This document shows positions 43,231-54,585 of a DNA stretch of 64,000 nucleotides, in pieces. The stretch is from Madurella fahalii. Taxonomy: Eukaryota; Ascomycota; Sordariomycetes; Sordariales. A program made the translations under genes and the position numbers. Location: contig CM056874.1 of NCBI GenBank assembly GCA_029876055.1, forward strand, positions 4,154,001-4,218,000, read 5' to 3'. A model generated the notes under the pieces. That model was not told the DNA's origin. It saw only the letters and a program-made list of their open reading frames with translations, and did not search any database. Numbering within the stretch: the first letter of the stretch is position 1; each line of letters opens with the position of its first letter.

Positions 43231-43861
43231 CTAACCCCTCCCCCTCCCGCGGCCACCTCTCATGCCGCGACCCCTCCCGCGGCCACCCCTTCCGCCCCTT
43301 CCACCGCGGTCGGCCTCCTTGCGGGCCTTATTCTTGGGCTTGGGCGCGTCATCGATCAGCAGCGTGTCCAGCGGCAGCGAGTCGGGCAGGATAAAGTAGC
43401 GGATGGTGCTGCCGCGCACGTTGAGCGTCTCGAGGGGGATGGCGTCCTGTCCCTTGGGCGTCATCTTGACGTTGCGGAGCGCAGTGTTCATTTGCGGCGA
43501 GACCGAGGCGATGGTGCCGTGGACAATCGTTCCTAGAGGGTTGGGAATAAGTTCAACGCCGAGGTAAATAAAAAGGGAACAGGGACATACCATTCTTGAG
43601 CTCGATTGTCACCGTCTCGTTGGCGCATTTCATCAGGAATCTACATCATGGGCGGAGCGGAAAGGACCCAAATCGTCAGCCACAAAGTCCATCCCTTGCG
43701 TCGCAGCGGCCGAGTTTAGGTATGTACGATCAGCTGGCTGGCCTTCTCATTTTGGCGACAGACTTCAGCACGCGTCGTGGAGGAGCAGGCGTGGGAATGA
43801 GAAAAGGTGCAGGGGGCGGGCCACCAATGCAGGAAAAAGTTGCTTACCTGACCAGCTTCAT
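43231..43861 (-). CDS. SMD1: Small nuclear ribonucleoprotein Sm D1
   Basis: Core spliceosomal Sm-ring protein. Exons 43861-43848 (14 nt), 43640-43591 and 43532-43231; 121 aa. Splicing gives MKLVRFLMKCANETVTIELK then NGTIVHGTIASVSPQMNTAL, the two Sm motifs, followed by LETLNVRGSTIRYFILPDSL. The C-terminus is the RG-rich tail (GGRGGRGGRGRGRG) that is dimethylated by PRMT5-type enzymes and serves as nuclear signal. The first intron is 207 nt, the second 58 nt, and the first exon holds only four codons plus two bases. Very secure. Confidence 0.98.
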
Positions 43862-44448
43862 CTTGGCTGAGGTTGGGTGGAGACAAGCAGCCTGCTCCTA
43901 CTGTCAATCCGTGACTTGGATGGGGTGAGACGGTGTCGAGGAGCTGCCGTGGTGGTAAGTTGCTGCTGATATCGCAGCTTCGATAGCGTCTCGGTCGATG
44001 GAGCTCATCCAGCGGGCGGCGTCGCAAGGGCGTGAAATTTGAGATCACGTGTTACTGCACGGGTGAAAACTAGGGTCTTGGAGACGCAGAATACCCCGCA
44101 ATTCTTGAGCAACACCTGAGAATGACGTTGTGGTGACTCGGTTCTCGTCGCGTCGCGCATAGGATCTCATCCGTCTCATGCAAGCGGATTGTGTGGGTTT
44201 CACTGCAAACGCGGGCGTGGGTTGAACCACTCCACAAGGTCTCTGCGGCCTGTTTATGTACGTTAGACTGTCTCGACAGCCGCCGGTATCTTGGTTGTTT
44301 CAGACAATACCATCGCATGTACAAACATCTTCAGACCAGAGTCCGGCCGACACTATGTACAATCCAAAAAAGCGCTCTGCCGTATGGCGACCCTCCCCGC
44401 AGACCAACGCCTGTCCCCCCGCGTGGTTTCCCTGCTGGCATAGCTCCC
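43862..44448. other. Region between SMD1 start and PKR1 stop
   Basis: 587 bp with the SMD1 promoter and PKR1 3' UTR. Contains ATCACGTG near 44043. No gene was seen. Confidence 0.5.
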
Positions 44449-44961
44449 CTATTTGTCCTTCTCGTTCTCTGACACCTTCTCCCATTCATCCTCGGTGCTG
44501 ACGCTGCTCTTATGGCCCTGGCTCGGGCTAGTCACTCCCTCGGTGGCCCTAAGCTTCAGCTCCCCTTGCGTCTCTACCGGCTCCACCACTGTGCTGGCGG
44601 CCGCAGGCTTCGGAGACGGCCCTGCCGCCTTGCGCAGGCTTGTGGTCGATTTTGTCCCTTCCACCTCGGTCTCACTCTCGTCTGATGTCGCCGGCGGCGG
44701 ACGGGCCGTCGGGGCGCGGCGCGCCTTCTCTTCCTCCTGTATCTGGTGTTCCTTCAGCTCGCGCGCAAACCAGTTGATTGCCGCCCAGAGGCCGCCGCAA
44801 AGCACAGAGAGCACCATGAAGTGCACGCTGTATGTTGCGAAGAGCAGGCCCGCTAGCACCACCTGAAGGGCGGCGAATGTGACATTTGTAGCCACCAGCA
44901 ACGTCGGTGTCGGGCCCGGGGTAAAGATAGACTCCCAGAGACCTTGGACGAAGGATGCCAT
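44449..44961 (-). CDS. PKR1: V-ATPase assembly factor Pkr1
   Basis: ER membrane protein that helps assemble the Vo sector of the vacuolar ATPase. Single exon, 170 aa, start MASFVQGLWESIFTPGPTPT, the family signature. Two membrane spans are visible: LLVATNVTFAALQVVLAGLL and HFMVLSVLCGGLWAAINWF, then ARELKEHQIQEEEKARR and a disordered Ser/Thr/Pro tail ending DEWEKVSENEKDK. It is longer than the yeast protein because of this tail. Confidence 0.92.
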   Translation of the reverse strand: MASFVQGLWESIFTPGPTPTLLVATNVTFAALQVVLAGLLFATYSVHFMVLSVLCGGLWAAINWFARELKEHQIQEEEKARRAPTARPPPATSDESETEVEGTKSTTSLRKAAGPSPKPAAASTVVEPVETQGELKLRATEGVTSPSQGHKSSVSTEDEWEKVSENEKDK

Positions 44962-45941
44962 GGTTGCGACCGACTCGGGGCCAAGGAAACACGGGTTCGG
45001 AAAGCTTGAGAGTTGTGGAGGGCGCTAGTTTTGTGTGGTGCTGCGTAAACTGGGGAAGTAGCAGAGGGTCGGTTTTTCTGTGCGTAAGGATTCTTTTGAA
45101 TGGTCCGGGTTCTAGATATCGCGTTTCGATTCGCATTCGAGACTTGGGAGGAACAGCATCAGCAAGCCGGTCGCGAGGCCAGAGGGATCATTTTAAACAG
45201 CCGAACAAAAACTGCCCTGGCGGCGCAGGCCCGAGGGGCGAGAAAAAAAAAACACCTGGCAACGACATCTGCATGACACGGTTGCAGAGTCTGCAAGAGG
45301 CCATACGACATTTACTCACCCCAGGCTTTAGGCAACGTGGTTTGTTGGCTTGGGCTGTGAACAGCGTGTCGACCAGTGGCCGATGCAAGGGACGATGCGG
45401 TCGGGCACAGATGACGACGCGACAAGGCCGTCTCAGGTAACTGTAGGTAAAAGTGGGCAGCCGCGCCAAGCACCGAGCAGGGTACTGGAGCAACCGGGAA
45501 CGGGGGGCCAGGGGGGACGAACACAAAGCGATCCCGGCGCAAGATGTGCTCGAGTCTTAACCTATATACAGTCCAAACAACAAAGCGCACAACACAATAC
45601 CCGAATGTCGGGTGGGAGGAAGGGGTCAATAAATCAATAGCGCTCCATGCGCGGAGTGCTTGGATTCTGCGGGCGGTCCTGGCCGTCCTGGCCGTCCGGC
45701 AGTAACTTGATGCAACGGCGGGGGGAGGAGCATCAGGCGAGCAAAGGTGGAGGGGTATGTACAGTACTTGGCGCCAGCAAGAGCCCAATGTGTAAGAGAA
45801 GCCGAACCTATTCGAACTTGAGAACAATATCGGCTTTCCATCTGGTGAGGATAGATAACAGCTTCGACGTTCCGGCGCTCTTCCGGTCAGATAGTCCTTT
45901 CCAATTCCCGGAGAAGGGGAAAAGCGATCGCCCAAAACAAT

Positions 45942-45959
45942 CAACGGATCAATCCGTTG
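45942..45959. promoter_or_regulatory. Inverted repeat CAACGGAT-CA-ATCCGTTG
   Basis: 8-bp arms around two bases, enclosing CGG-N6-CCG, the spacing bound by Ppr1/Uga3-type Zn2Cys6 regulators. Sequence match only. Confidence 0.4.
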
Positions 45960-46380
45960 GGCTCCATTGCCATGATTGCCTGGGCTTATCCGGCGAGTGA
46001 ATTGTAAATGACGGCGGAGCGCAATTGAAAATCGTGGGGTGGGGGGAGACCTCGGCCAGGCGGGGTTCTGCCTTAATAAGTTTAGTTGGTTACGCTAACT
46101 CCAAGCAGTGGGTTCTCGTTGTCCCGCCAGCTTGCCGCGGCCGGGGCCGGGGCCAAGCCGGAAAGGTCACGCAGAGCATACTGTAGTACGTTCTGTGCAG
46201 TACTGTACATGTTTGTACGTATGTACGTACAATAAATCTGTACGCCGTTGGGCTGCTGCTTGACATGATGATATGCCAACTTTAATTCGTCTCTTTGTGC
46301 GACTCGGAGAACCGGGGGTTCTTGTAGTTGGCTCAGTTCTAAGTGGCATCGCAGCATGCGATGGCTGGGGCTGATTGACG

Positions 46381-46950
46381 ATGAGCAGTTGGACTGGACG
46401 GGATAAAACAGAGATGTCACTTAGGGTTGACCACCGGCTAGCCCGTTTAGGGATGCAAATTCCCAACCAGAGTCCAGAACAACCTGGAACAATGTCCACT
46501 TCTCCCCGCCTCCCGTCGTTGCTGCTGCTGAGCGCGGGACCCATCTCCCCACGAACTCACCTGTCTGAATCCACAGCTTTAATGTCCCAAGACCAAAACA
46601 TCAACAGCCCTATTACCGACGATCCCCGTGCATGGAACCCTGGCGAGCATTGCAGGCCCGGAAATATTACACGCCCAGCCGGAGGGAGTAACTGCATTAC
46701 CGCTGTCTGTACCGCTTCCGGTTCCTGCGTCGTCTTTGAAGCTGCAACCGGCGCCGCCTCAATTCCTATCCATTCCCTAAACGGACCCCCCGCATCACAC
46801 GACGTACTATCGGCAGTGACGGCAGCAACGGTGACGTCGGGCGCCATAAGCATCTTAATCCCAACGTATCGCATCCACCGCGTCGCCACCCAGAAGCACA
46901 GCGCGGCGAGCAGCTCTCCCTCGGGCATGAGAGCTCCCTGCATGAGTTGA
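46381..46950 (+). other. Candidate long upstream ORF in the F-box gene leader
   Basis: An ATG-initiated frame of 189 codons that ends 20 bp before the F-box ATG. It has no recognised domain, and its codon choice is mixed. It could be a regulatory uORF if transcription starts far upstream, or a chance frame. Confidence 0.22.
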
Positions 46951-46970
46951 CCGAGACGTGGTCTCTCACC

Positions 46971-49822
46971 ATGGACTCCCCAGCCTGCGCCACCGCCGCC
47001 GCGTCGACTCAGGAAAAGACAAGCAAGATCGTGTCGGAATATCTCAAGGGCAAGGACCAGCAATGGCGAGAAATCTACCAGCGCAAGCGCCCTCTGACCC
47101 TGTTAGAGCTTCCCATCGACATCCTGCAGCTGATCGTTAAGGAGGCATGGCCCCTCGCCATCGGAATGGCCCAGTATCGCCCGCTAACATAGCCGTTGTA
47201 CTCTAGATCACGCATACAAACGACCTGACGGCCCTGGCCTTGACCAACTCGGCTCTACACAGCCTCGCCGTCCCCCTGATATACTCGCGCTTCGATATTG
47301 TCTGGCCTGATGGGCACATTGGCGCGACCGAGTCTAAGAGCGTCGACGCCCTGACCTATGGCCTTTCGACGCTGTGTCGCGAGAACGCCTTCGCCCGCAC
47401 AGTAGGCAAAGCGTCTCACTCCACCGCCCGCCGCCTGGCCAAGCTCACGGGCAATAAATATGCCAAGTACACCAGGAAGTTCTCGCTGGGCAATGGGCCG
47501 AGCGAGTGGGTCGCCGAATACATGATCACCAAGGAAAGCGGCAAGATGCTAGGCACGCTCGTCACCATCGCCGTCGAGAGGATGAAGAACCTCGAGACCT
47601 TCATCTGGGACATGCCGACCGGTGTGCTCACAGACGTGTTCCAGGCCCTGGGGTCCCTAGCCGACCAACCCGACAACGAGTGCAAGCTGAACCGCGTTTG
47701 GATACGGTGGCACGATAACTCCGAGCCGCCCATGGGGGCGTCGTCCCCCGTAAACCCCAACGGTATGCCGGCCGCGACTGCACTCGTGCCACAGGGCAGC
47801 CAGCTCACCGCCGTCGGCATCATGCTACCTCCCCACGCGAGTCACCCTCCCCCTCGACCCCCTGTTTCGTATTCAGAATACCATTGCGAGTACCCCACCT
47901 TCAGCGTCTTGCCGCCCCTCAAGAGTCTGACCGTGTTGGACATTGACGAGGTGGGCTATTTGGACGAGATGGCTGTGCTCATCGAGCGCTCCAAGGACAC
48001 GCTCCAGGAGCTCAGAGTCGGCATTTCGGTCAAGGCCGCCCACAAGGACTTTGCGCAAACGTGGGACGGCCCTGGCCTGAAGCAGATAGACCACCGGGCA
48101 CGCTGGCCGGGCGAGAGCACCATCGGCGAGAGACGGCTGGGCGGGGTCCTGGGCATCTTGGTGGGGAAGATATACGACATCCGGAAGCGAGGTCCCTCGA
48201 AGGCCAAGGATAAGTCGGCCGCGGAGGCTGCTGCCGCCGAGGGCAACTCGTCACCAGCTACGCCGGCATCGACTACCGCTCAAGGCGAAGGCCATGACCC
48301 CGCATCGGTGAACGAGTCACCGTCGGCCTTGGACAGCACGGGGACTCTCCAACCCGCCGTTGCCGGAACAACCCCGCAGGGCGAGGCTCAGGCCAAGACC
48401 AGATGCGCACCCAAGGCGCTGAAGCCGACCAAACCTTGCTCGGGCGGTAGAAAGAGACTAGAAGGGAAACTGAAGCTGCATACCCTAGAGCTCGAACGAG
48501 TTGTGCTGTCGCTTCAGGTCTGCAGGTACGCCATCGACTGGCCAGTTCTGACCAGTCTTACCCTACTCGACTGCGCCCAACATGATAATCTCTGGAAACT
48601 GCTCCGCAAGCAGTTTCAACCGACACCCATAGGGACCGGCTTTGGCATCTCATCCAGCAGCAAGCCGCCTCCTGCCGATGCTCCGAAGCAATATCACCTG
48701 ACACTGAAGTCAATCCACACAGACGCAACCACGCCGTCTCTGATCAGCTTCATCAAGGAGACCCTTGCACCAAACTCGCTCGAGGTACTATTTCTCCAGG
48801 ATCGCAAGCGTTCCAGCCCCCCACTATTACTTGACATCGTCTTCAAGGGAGCCATCAAGCAGCACCGCTCAAGCTTGCGCAAACTGCTGTTGGACAGTTC
48901 TGCCAAGCCCCCACTCCACGGCACGGCGCAGCCTGGTGACAACATCCGGTGGAAGAACTGGACGCTCAGCGGGGACACTTTGCTCTACGTGACGAGTGGG
49001 CGGATGGCTAACCTGAGGGAGCTGGCTGTCTCGCTGGAATATAGAGACTGGGTGAGCTCGCGTCTGCCACTTGTTTTACGTCATCAAATGGAGCTGACCT
49101 TAAAATAGCATACTTTCCTCCAGCGGTTGCCCAACATGCCGCAACTCCGCTCGCTCAACATCCCCCATATTTTCGAGTATCCTGCCGGGGGGTTCGAGCC
49201 ACGGGAGCTGGCCCACCAGATGGTGGACATCATTACGCTCCGTCCAGACATTCGCCTCTGCTACGTCGGCATAGGGCCCAAATGCTTCGAGATCCTGGAG
49301 ACTGGCGACACTCCCGCGAGTGCCGACTCCGGCGCCAGCGGCTTCAGCACCCCCAGCATGGCGCCTCCCCTCGGTGCTAACATCACCCTGAATGGTACCA
49401 CCTCCAATAATATCAATGGCGCCTCGAGCCTGGGGGATGACGAAGATACCACGGACGATGATGATGAGGATGACGATGACGGCGAGGAAGATGGTGACAA
49501 TGAGGAGGAAGGGGGCGGCGGCGAGGAAGGGAATTCCGATGGGAATGGCGACGGCGAAGGGGAGGAGGAGGAGGCCGACGACGAGGATGACGACAACACG
49601 CCTACTACGGCAACAAGCGACCCGGAGGAGACGCAGAGCGATAACGAAGCGCTGGCGGGCCAAGGAGGAGCCGGTGGGGCCACGAATGGCGAAGACGGCG
49701 AGGATGACGACGACGACGGGTTTGTCGAGCCGGGCAGTGGGGGGCTCAAATTGAGGTTGCGGGAGATTTTATTCTATGATGACAAGGTTGCCATTTTCAA
49801 GGCGAGGCATGGAAAGTTGTGA
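46971..49822 (+). CDS. Large F-box protein with acidic C-terminal region
   Basis: Probable substrate adaptor of an SCF ubiquitin ligase; the substrate is unknown. Exons 46971-47144, 47207-49051 and 49109-49822; 910 aa. The F-box is RPLTLLELPIDILQLIVKEI plus THTNDLTALALTNSALHSLA (about 39-80). The first intron begins with GC rather than GT (GAG|GCATGG) and ends CTCTAG, with a CTAAC branch site; splicing joins IVKE to ITHTNDL as the family requires. The middle contains LRR-like segments (LKSLTVLDIDEVGYLDEMAV, LPNMPQLRSLNIPHIFEYPA) and a disordered Ala/Ser insertion. The C-terminal part has a very acidic Asp/Glu run (about 800-880) before the final block LKLRLREILFYDDKVAIFKA. Start ATG context is CACCATGG. 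Confidence 0.85.
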
Positions 49823-52504
49823 TTTGGGTCGGTTTTGTTTTAGGGTTCTTGGGGTGGTCGGGACGGGTAAGGGCAGGACAACTCAGGGCAAATACCAACT
49901 TATTCAAGGAGCACGCACGGCTTTGACATTTTGAGTCGAGATTCCGAATCTCTCGCGAGCGGAACAGGGAGAACTACACTACCCGGCTTGATTGGTACTG
50001 TACCACCAGGGCCGCCCAGGTATCTTAAATGGAGGGAGTGTTCCCTCTCCCTAACTACCACCTCTTTCCTTCGGCAGAGTTTGTGCGGCCTTGTCCTTTT
50101 GGTTCTGGTCTTAGCGGCTGTTGTGTCTGTGCTTGCGCTTTTGTTTGACCGACAACCTATGTAAGGCGGAGTACAATAGCGTCCCACCGGGGGAATGTAA
50201 GTTTCTATGTAACAACGCTGACTTTTACTCGACCGAAATCCAGGTGTGACGTGAAGCTTTAGTGTTGTTTAGGAGGGTGGCTAGGTCGATACCCAGGAAC
50301 TACCGCTCGCTCCTCTTCCTTGTTACCATCAGGAGCATTTTCCGTTGCTTCCTTGTATGCCTGTCTGCCACCATAGCAGTCGTATACTCTAGCTCGGATG
50401 CTGGTTTTATGGGACATTGTTCAGGTTCGAACGGGCTCTTCCCGGTTTCCCCTGCTTGTTGGGCAAGGGGGTAGCGAGGTGGCGAGTTGATGTTGTCGCT
50501 TACCAATCGCTTGATCAGTTGTCCCATTCAACTGCTTCTACGGGTAGTAAAAGACACGGCGTTTAGTAAGAACTCAAGTCATCAATTGAGGCAAACGGCG
50601 GGTGTCTGTCGAACTTGGTGGAAGTTGGGTTTGTCAGCTCTGTGGGTCACGGAGGAACAGGGAGGGACGTTACTTGGGAGTTCGTCGTTTGGTTACCCAA
50701 TTCTGAAGCCGCCGCCGCCGCTGCCGATGCTGCTGCTATCAGTGACGGCGGGTGTAGCGTTAGAGTCTTGCGCTTCACTCCGGCCGGAGGGGATGCCAGA
50801 TCAGTGGAGGAAGATGGGATAGCACGGAAGCGAGGCGGTTCGAGCTGCTACTCTGACGGTCATCAGACCACATTCAACTAGCTATTACCGCGTTTGGCGC
50901 CTATTGTATCTTAGTGGGATGGTATCTAGGTTCTACACGTGGTGTGTGGTTGGACCGTCGTAGCGTATGGAGTTTCTGGACGGGTTCAAGATTGAATCAC
51001 TTCCTCGAGCTCATTCAAAGGGCGCCTCTCATCAGCGACAATTTGGCTTAGACTAAAATTATCTCACGACACACACAGGGGAAGACGAGAGTCATTATTC
51101 CTCCTTTTCTCCCGCCTTCGACGGGGGATAAATTGGTTATTCCGGTTACGAGTAGAGGAGGGGATGAGCTTCGGTATGAGTGGAATGGAGGCTAAACGCC
51201 ATGATTTTACAAGAGCGAATCTACCAAACAACTTGTAAATAATGGACATGACCGGGAACTGCCTACCCGTATCACCACCTGCTGGGCTGACTTGGGAAGT
51301 CCCCGGCCACGGGGATCGCGCCGGTTACCTTCAACACCGTCACCTTATCGAATCACGACCGACATCATCACGGATAAACTCGGCGCAAGCAGACCAGGAT
51401 AACCAGAGCTAGTCTACCAAACACACCCTCGAACCGCTCAAGACGAGAACACCATGGGAGCCCGATAAGCGAGCCTGATTAACATGAAGACCATGCAGGC
51501 GAGCATGCTAGCCGCCATTCTCGACGCAATCTCGTCATATGGGACAGACCTGCCTCAGTAAAAGGTTGTGGTCGGGGTATCTCCAGTACGCGTCACCCCC
51601 TGGCCATGTCGGGCTCCGGCACGGCTCTATACCAACTCCTTGTAGTGTGATATTTGTCCTACCGGTAGCTCTTCCGCTGCAGGGCAAGCGAGCAGCGACG
51701 CAAGGCCCGGTCCAACATCTGCGGCCTCCTTATTCAAGACAGAACACAGCCAATCATCGTTATTAGATCAGTGTATGATCGGGAACTCGGCGTGGAGTGG
51801 TGGGATACAAGCGCCTGAGGTAGAGACGGGAAGGGGAATCCGAGGCCGAGCAAGGAACCCCCACTGGGGGGAACGAGAGGTGCGTCTGGCGAGACGTCGC
51901 TCCCCTGTCCGGACAGCGACCGCAGGTTCTAGAGCATCGACCACTGCCCAGAATCTGCAGAACCAGGACGGGGAGCCGGCTGGCTTGGTTATGCTTGAAT
52001 CCAGCCCTCCTCCTCCCCACCCATCCTTACGCACAAAGCGTGCAATCGCGCAGATAGCCCTTGCCACTCATCGAGCATTCGCCCCTTGCATCATGGACTG
52101 GTGTTTGAGATTTACGCAACATCCTACCAATCCAAGGTTGTGTAGATCTCCCAAAAAAACCCGGGGAAGCTCCCTTCTCCCCCTTCTGCAGTCTGGCCTG
52201 GGCCCCGCGACGGTTCCGACGTTGGCCGCAACCCACGGGGTGTAGGGGCCCTCACCTCGGTCCCGAGACCGGGGAAAAGTGGTGCCAAGGCTGGTTGGTT
52301 CAGCTTCGAGTCCGCAACACTCCATAGGGAAATGAAGAAGACGCGTAGAACAAGCCAGCTTGTATCATGAAAATGCCTGGATACAAAAACACGGGACGCG
52401 CCTCAAACACAGCGAACTTATTTACCCGGATACTTCCGTTTCTTGTGGGTAAGGGAGCCAGGCAGGCACCGGTCTGGTAGATGAAGCCAGCTCCGAGAGA
52501 AGAC

Positions 52505-52530
52505 TGGGGGGGAGGGGGGAGGGGGGGGGG
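52505..52530 (+). repeat. G-rich run with G-quadruplex potential
   Basis: Three G blocks of six or more, separated by single A, in non-coding DNA. Confidence 0.7.
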
Positions 52531-54562
52531 GACCCGGCCACCTCCAGGCCGGAAACGACCTGACGATGCGTCACTGTTCAGGCCAGGGAGCGCGCCAAGG
52601 ACAGAGCAATCAGGATATTAACTTTACTTTCCTTTCTCCAGTCTGCAAGGGGACGGGAGTGGCGCGGCGGGACGTCTGATGTCTGCCGCCTCCTGGAAGG
52701 AGAAGGGGAAGGAGAGGGAGAGGGAGAGAGAGAGAGAAGGATTCATGGCTGGTATAATATACAAAGGTGGTAGGGGTAACCCCCGGCGCGTTCTCATGAC
52801 CCCAGAGCGCTCGAACTTCTTTTCTTCGTCTTCCCAAAAATAGGCCGGCATTGCCTCATGTGTCTCGTTCTTAACATGTCGCCGTATGGTTGTAGATGGA
52901 CAGAATCTTGTGACGGTAGGATGGAAGAGGGAAAGGTTCAGTAGGAAAGCTGGTGATGCTTGGAGCGATACAGTTCAATGGCTGTGATGCCCTACATGGG
53001 GCCGTGATGGCTTACTTCTACCCAACCGGGTTACTTGCCATCATAACGAACATGTACCGTGCAGTGGCTATAGCGGAGCATGCTATTTACTTTTGGATTT
53101 CTAAGTCGCCCGTTCGTCCACGCGTCAAACTGTAGTGGCATATTCGCCGTAACAAGCGCGCAGGGGCCCAAAACGGGTTTGGACGGGGGATTGTCTCCGC
53201 GGCAAGAGGCGCGGGTCCAGAATCCTTCCAAAGGGAAGGATCGGAAACGCAGGGAGGCGACGGCGGAGAGATATGCAGACAACGAGCTGTTGGCACGAGC
53301 GGCAGAGCTCCTACTGTGGATAGTTCCAAGCCTGATCTGCGCGAAACGCGGAAATGGGGACAGAAGGTGTGCGTGTGTGTCAACTTGGCCTTGATTCGAC
53401 GATGTGAGACGATTCGAATCATGGTTCATCGTATGAGCGAGGAGCCAGGGGACTCATCTCACCCCCCTCCTCCCCTTCCCCCTCCCCCTCCGTGCCTCCC
53501 AAAGTTTCTCCCGAATCGGCAACTGGCCAAGGGCGTGAGAGGAGTGATGCGAGGGCGTGTTGAAAAGCAAAGGGAGAACGCCATCATGCCAGAAGAAGGT
53601 ATAATTCTCGGATAGGGCTATCCTACTGGGTCCGATGATATCGTCAAGCCCGAATGAGACCGAGCAATGTCTCCTTTTGAATGACTTATACCCTGACGTG
53701 CTACCGAGCTGGTGGCTGAGCTGCGATGCGATGCGCCGCTAGCCGTCCAGGACGTGCCGAGATGATGAATAAAGTAGCCTTTTGGTGTAATACCCTTTCA
53801 TATCCGGCAGGGATACCACTTAGTATCCCCTCAGACAATTGCATCTCGCAATCTCGAACCGCGCTCTCGGATGTTTCCAGGATCTGTTGTCGTCACGATC
53901 GAAAACGACCTGCCTGTTTCAGCTGGGCACGAGCAATAAAACAGCCCTGTTCTTCTGGGCCACACAATTTTCTGGAAAATTCGCCGTTGCTCGCCTCAGC
54001 CCGCCTCTACCCACGCGCGCAAGAAGCCATGAAACCTTGTTCTCTCGGTACCAGGTTTTGCCGAGGGCAGCCATGTGTCTTTTTGTTGAATCCTTCGACC
54101 AGAAAGCCGACCAACTTATGCCCGCCCGGCTTTGACGGGGGGACTTGTGTGAGGCGCCGCTGTGCACCTTAATAACTTCCTTCCAATTTGGTTATAGCAG
54201 GCTGGCGGTACGCGGTAATAGCACCCCAAAACATGGTGAGATGGAGTCCGAGATGATGTGGGACACGCCCGGCTCCGTTGGGTGTGCCGTTCGGTTCCGC
54301 GGGTCAGCTTCGCCACATTTGAATGACTGGACTGGACTGGTGAGGGTTTCCGACGGGATGCCAGGAAACATGATCATGACCGTTGACAGCGGAGCGGGCC
54401 ATCAGCCAGAGTGCTCCGGCCGGCGGAGCAATGTCCAGCAGGCAACCCCGGCAAGAAAACCTTGTTGGCGATTCGAGATCGACGTCCCCGAGCACTCGGA
54501 CCGGGAATCGAATGGAGTTGGGCGCCGTACGCGCTCTCGGATTCGGGGACTCCCCACACGTA

Positions 54563-54585
54563 TTTTTTTTTTTTTTTTTTTTTTT
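54563..54585. repeat. Poly-T tract (23 T)
   Basis: Uninterrupted T run in non-coding DNA. Similar runs occur at 58733-58753 (21 T) and 59380-59392 (13 T). Confidence 0.9.

Larger units (their letters stand above)
44962..46970. promoter_or_regulatory. 2-kb divergent intergenic region PKR1/F-box gene
   Basis: Holds both promoters. It includes an inverted repeat with CGG-N6-CCG (45942-45959), a cluster of GTAC tetranucleotides (46192-46246) and a candidate upstream ORF (46381-46950) before the F-box start. No independent gene is supported. Confidence 0.5.

Noticed and set aside
44040..44230. Possible tRNA around TGGTTCAACCC on the minus strand
   Set aside because: The T stem does not extend to five pairs and no acceptor or anticodon arm can be formed.
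45312..45944. 210-codon minus-strand frame upstream of PKR1
   Set aside because: No domain and Arg/Ser/Pro-rich composition. It starts with an ATG-less context and lies in a promoter region.
49931..50164. Frame with a hydrophobic C-terminal run (possible tail-anchored protein)
   Set aside because: It has no ATG before its final residue; only a non-standard start would allow it.
53400..53440. Possible tRNA B-box-like ATTCGAATC
   Set aside because: It is a short palindrome without any neighbouring cloverleaf arms.
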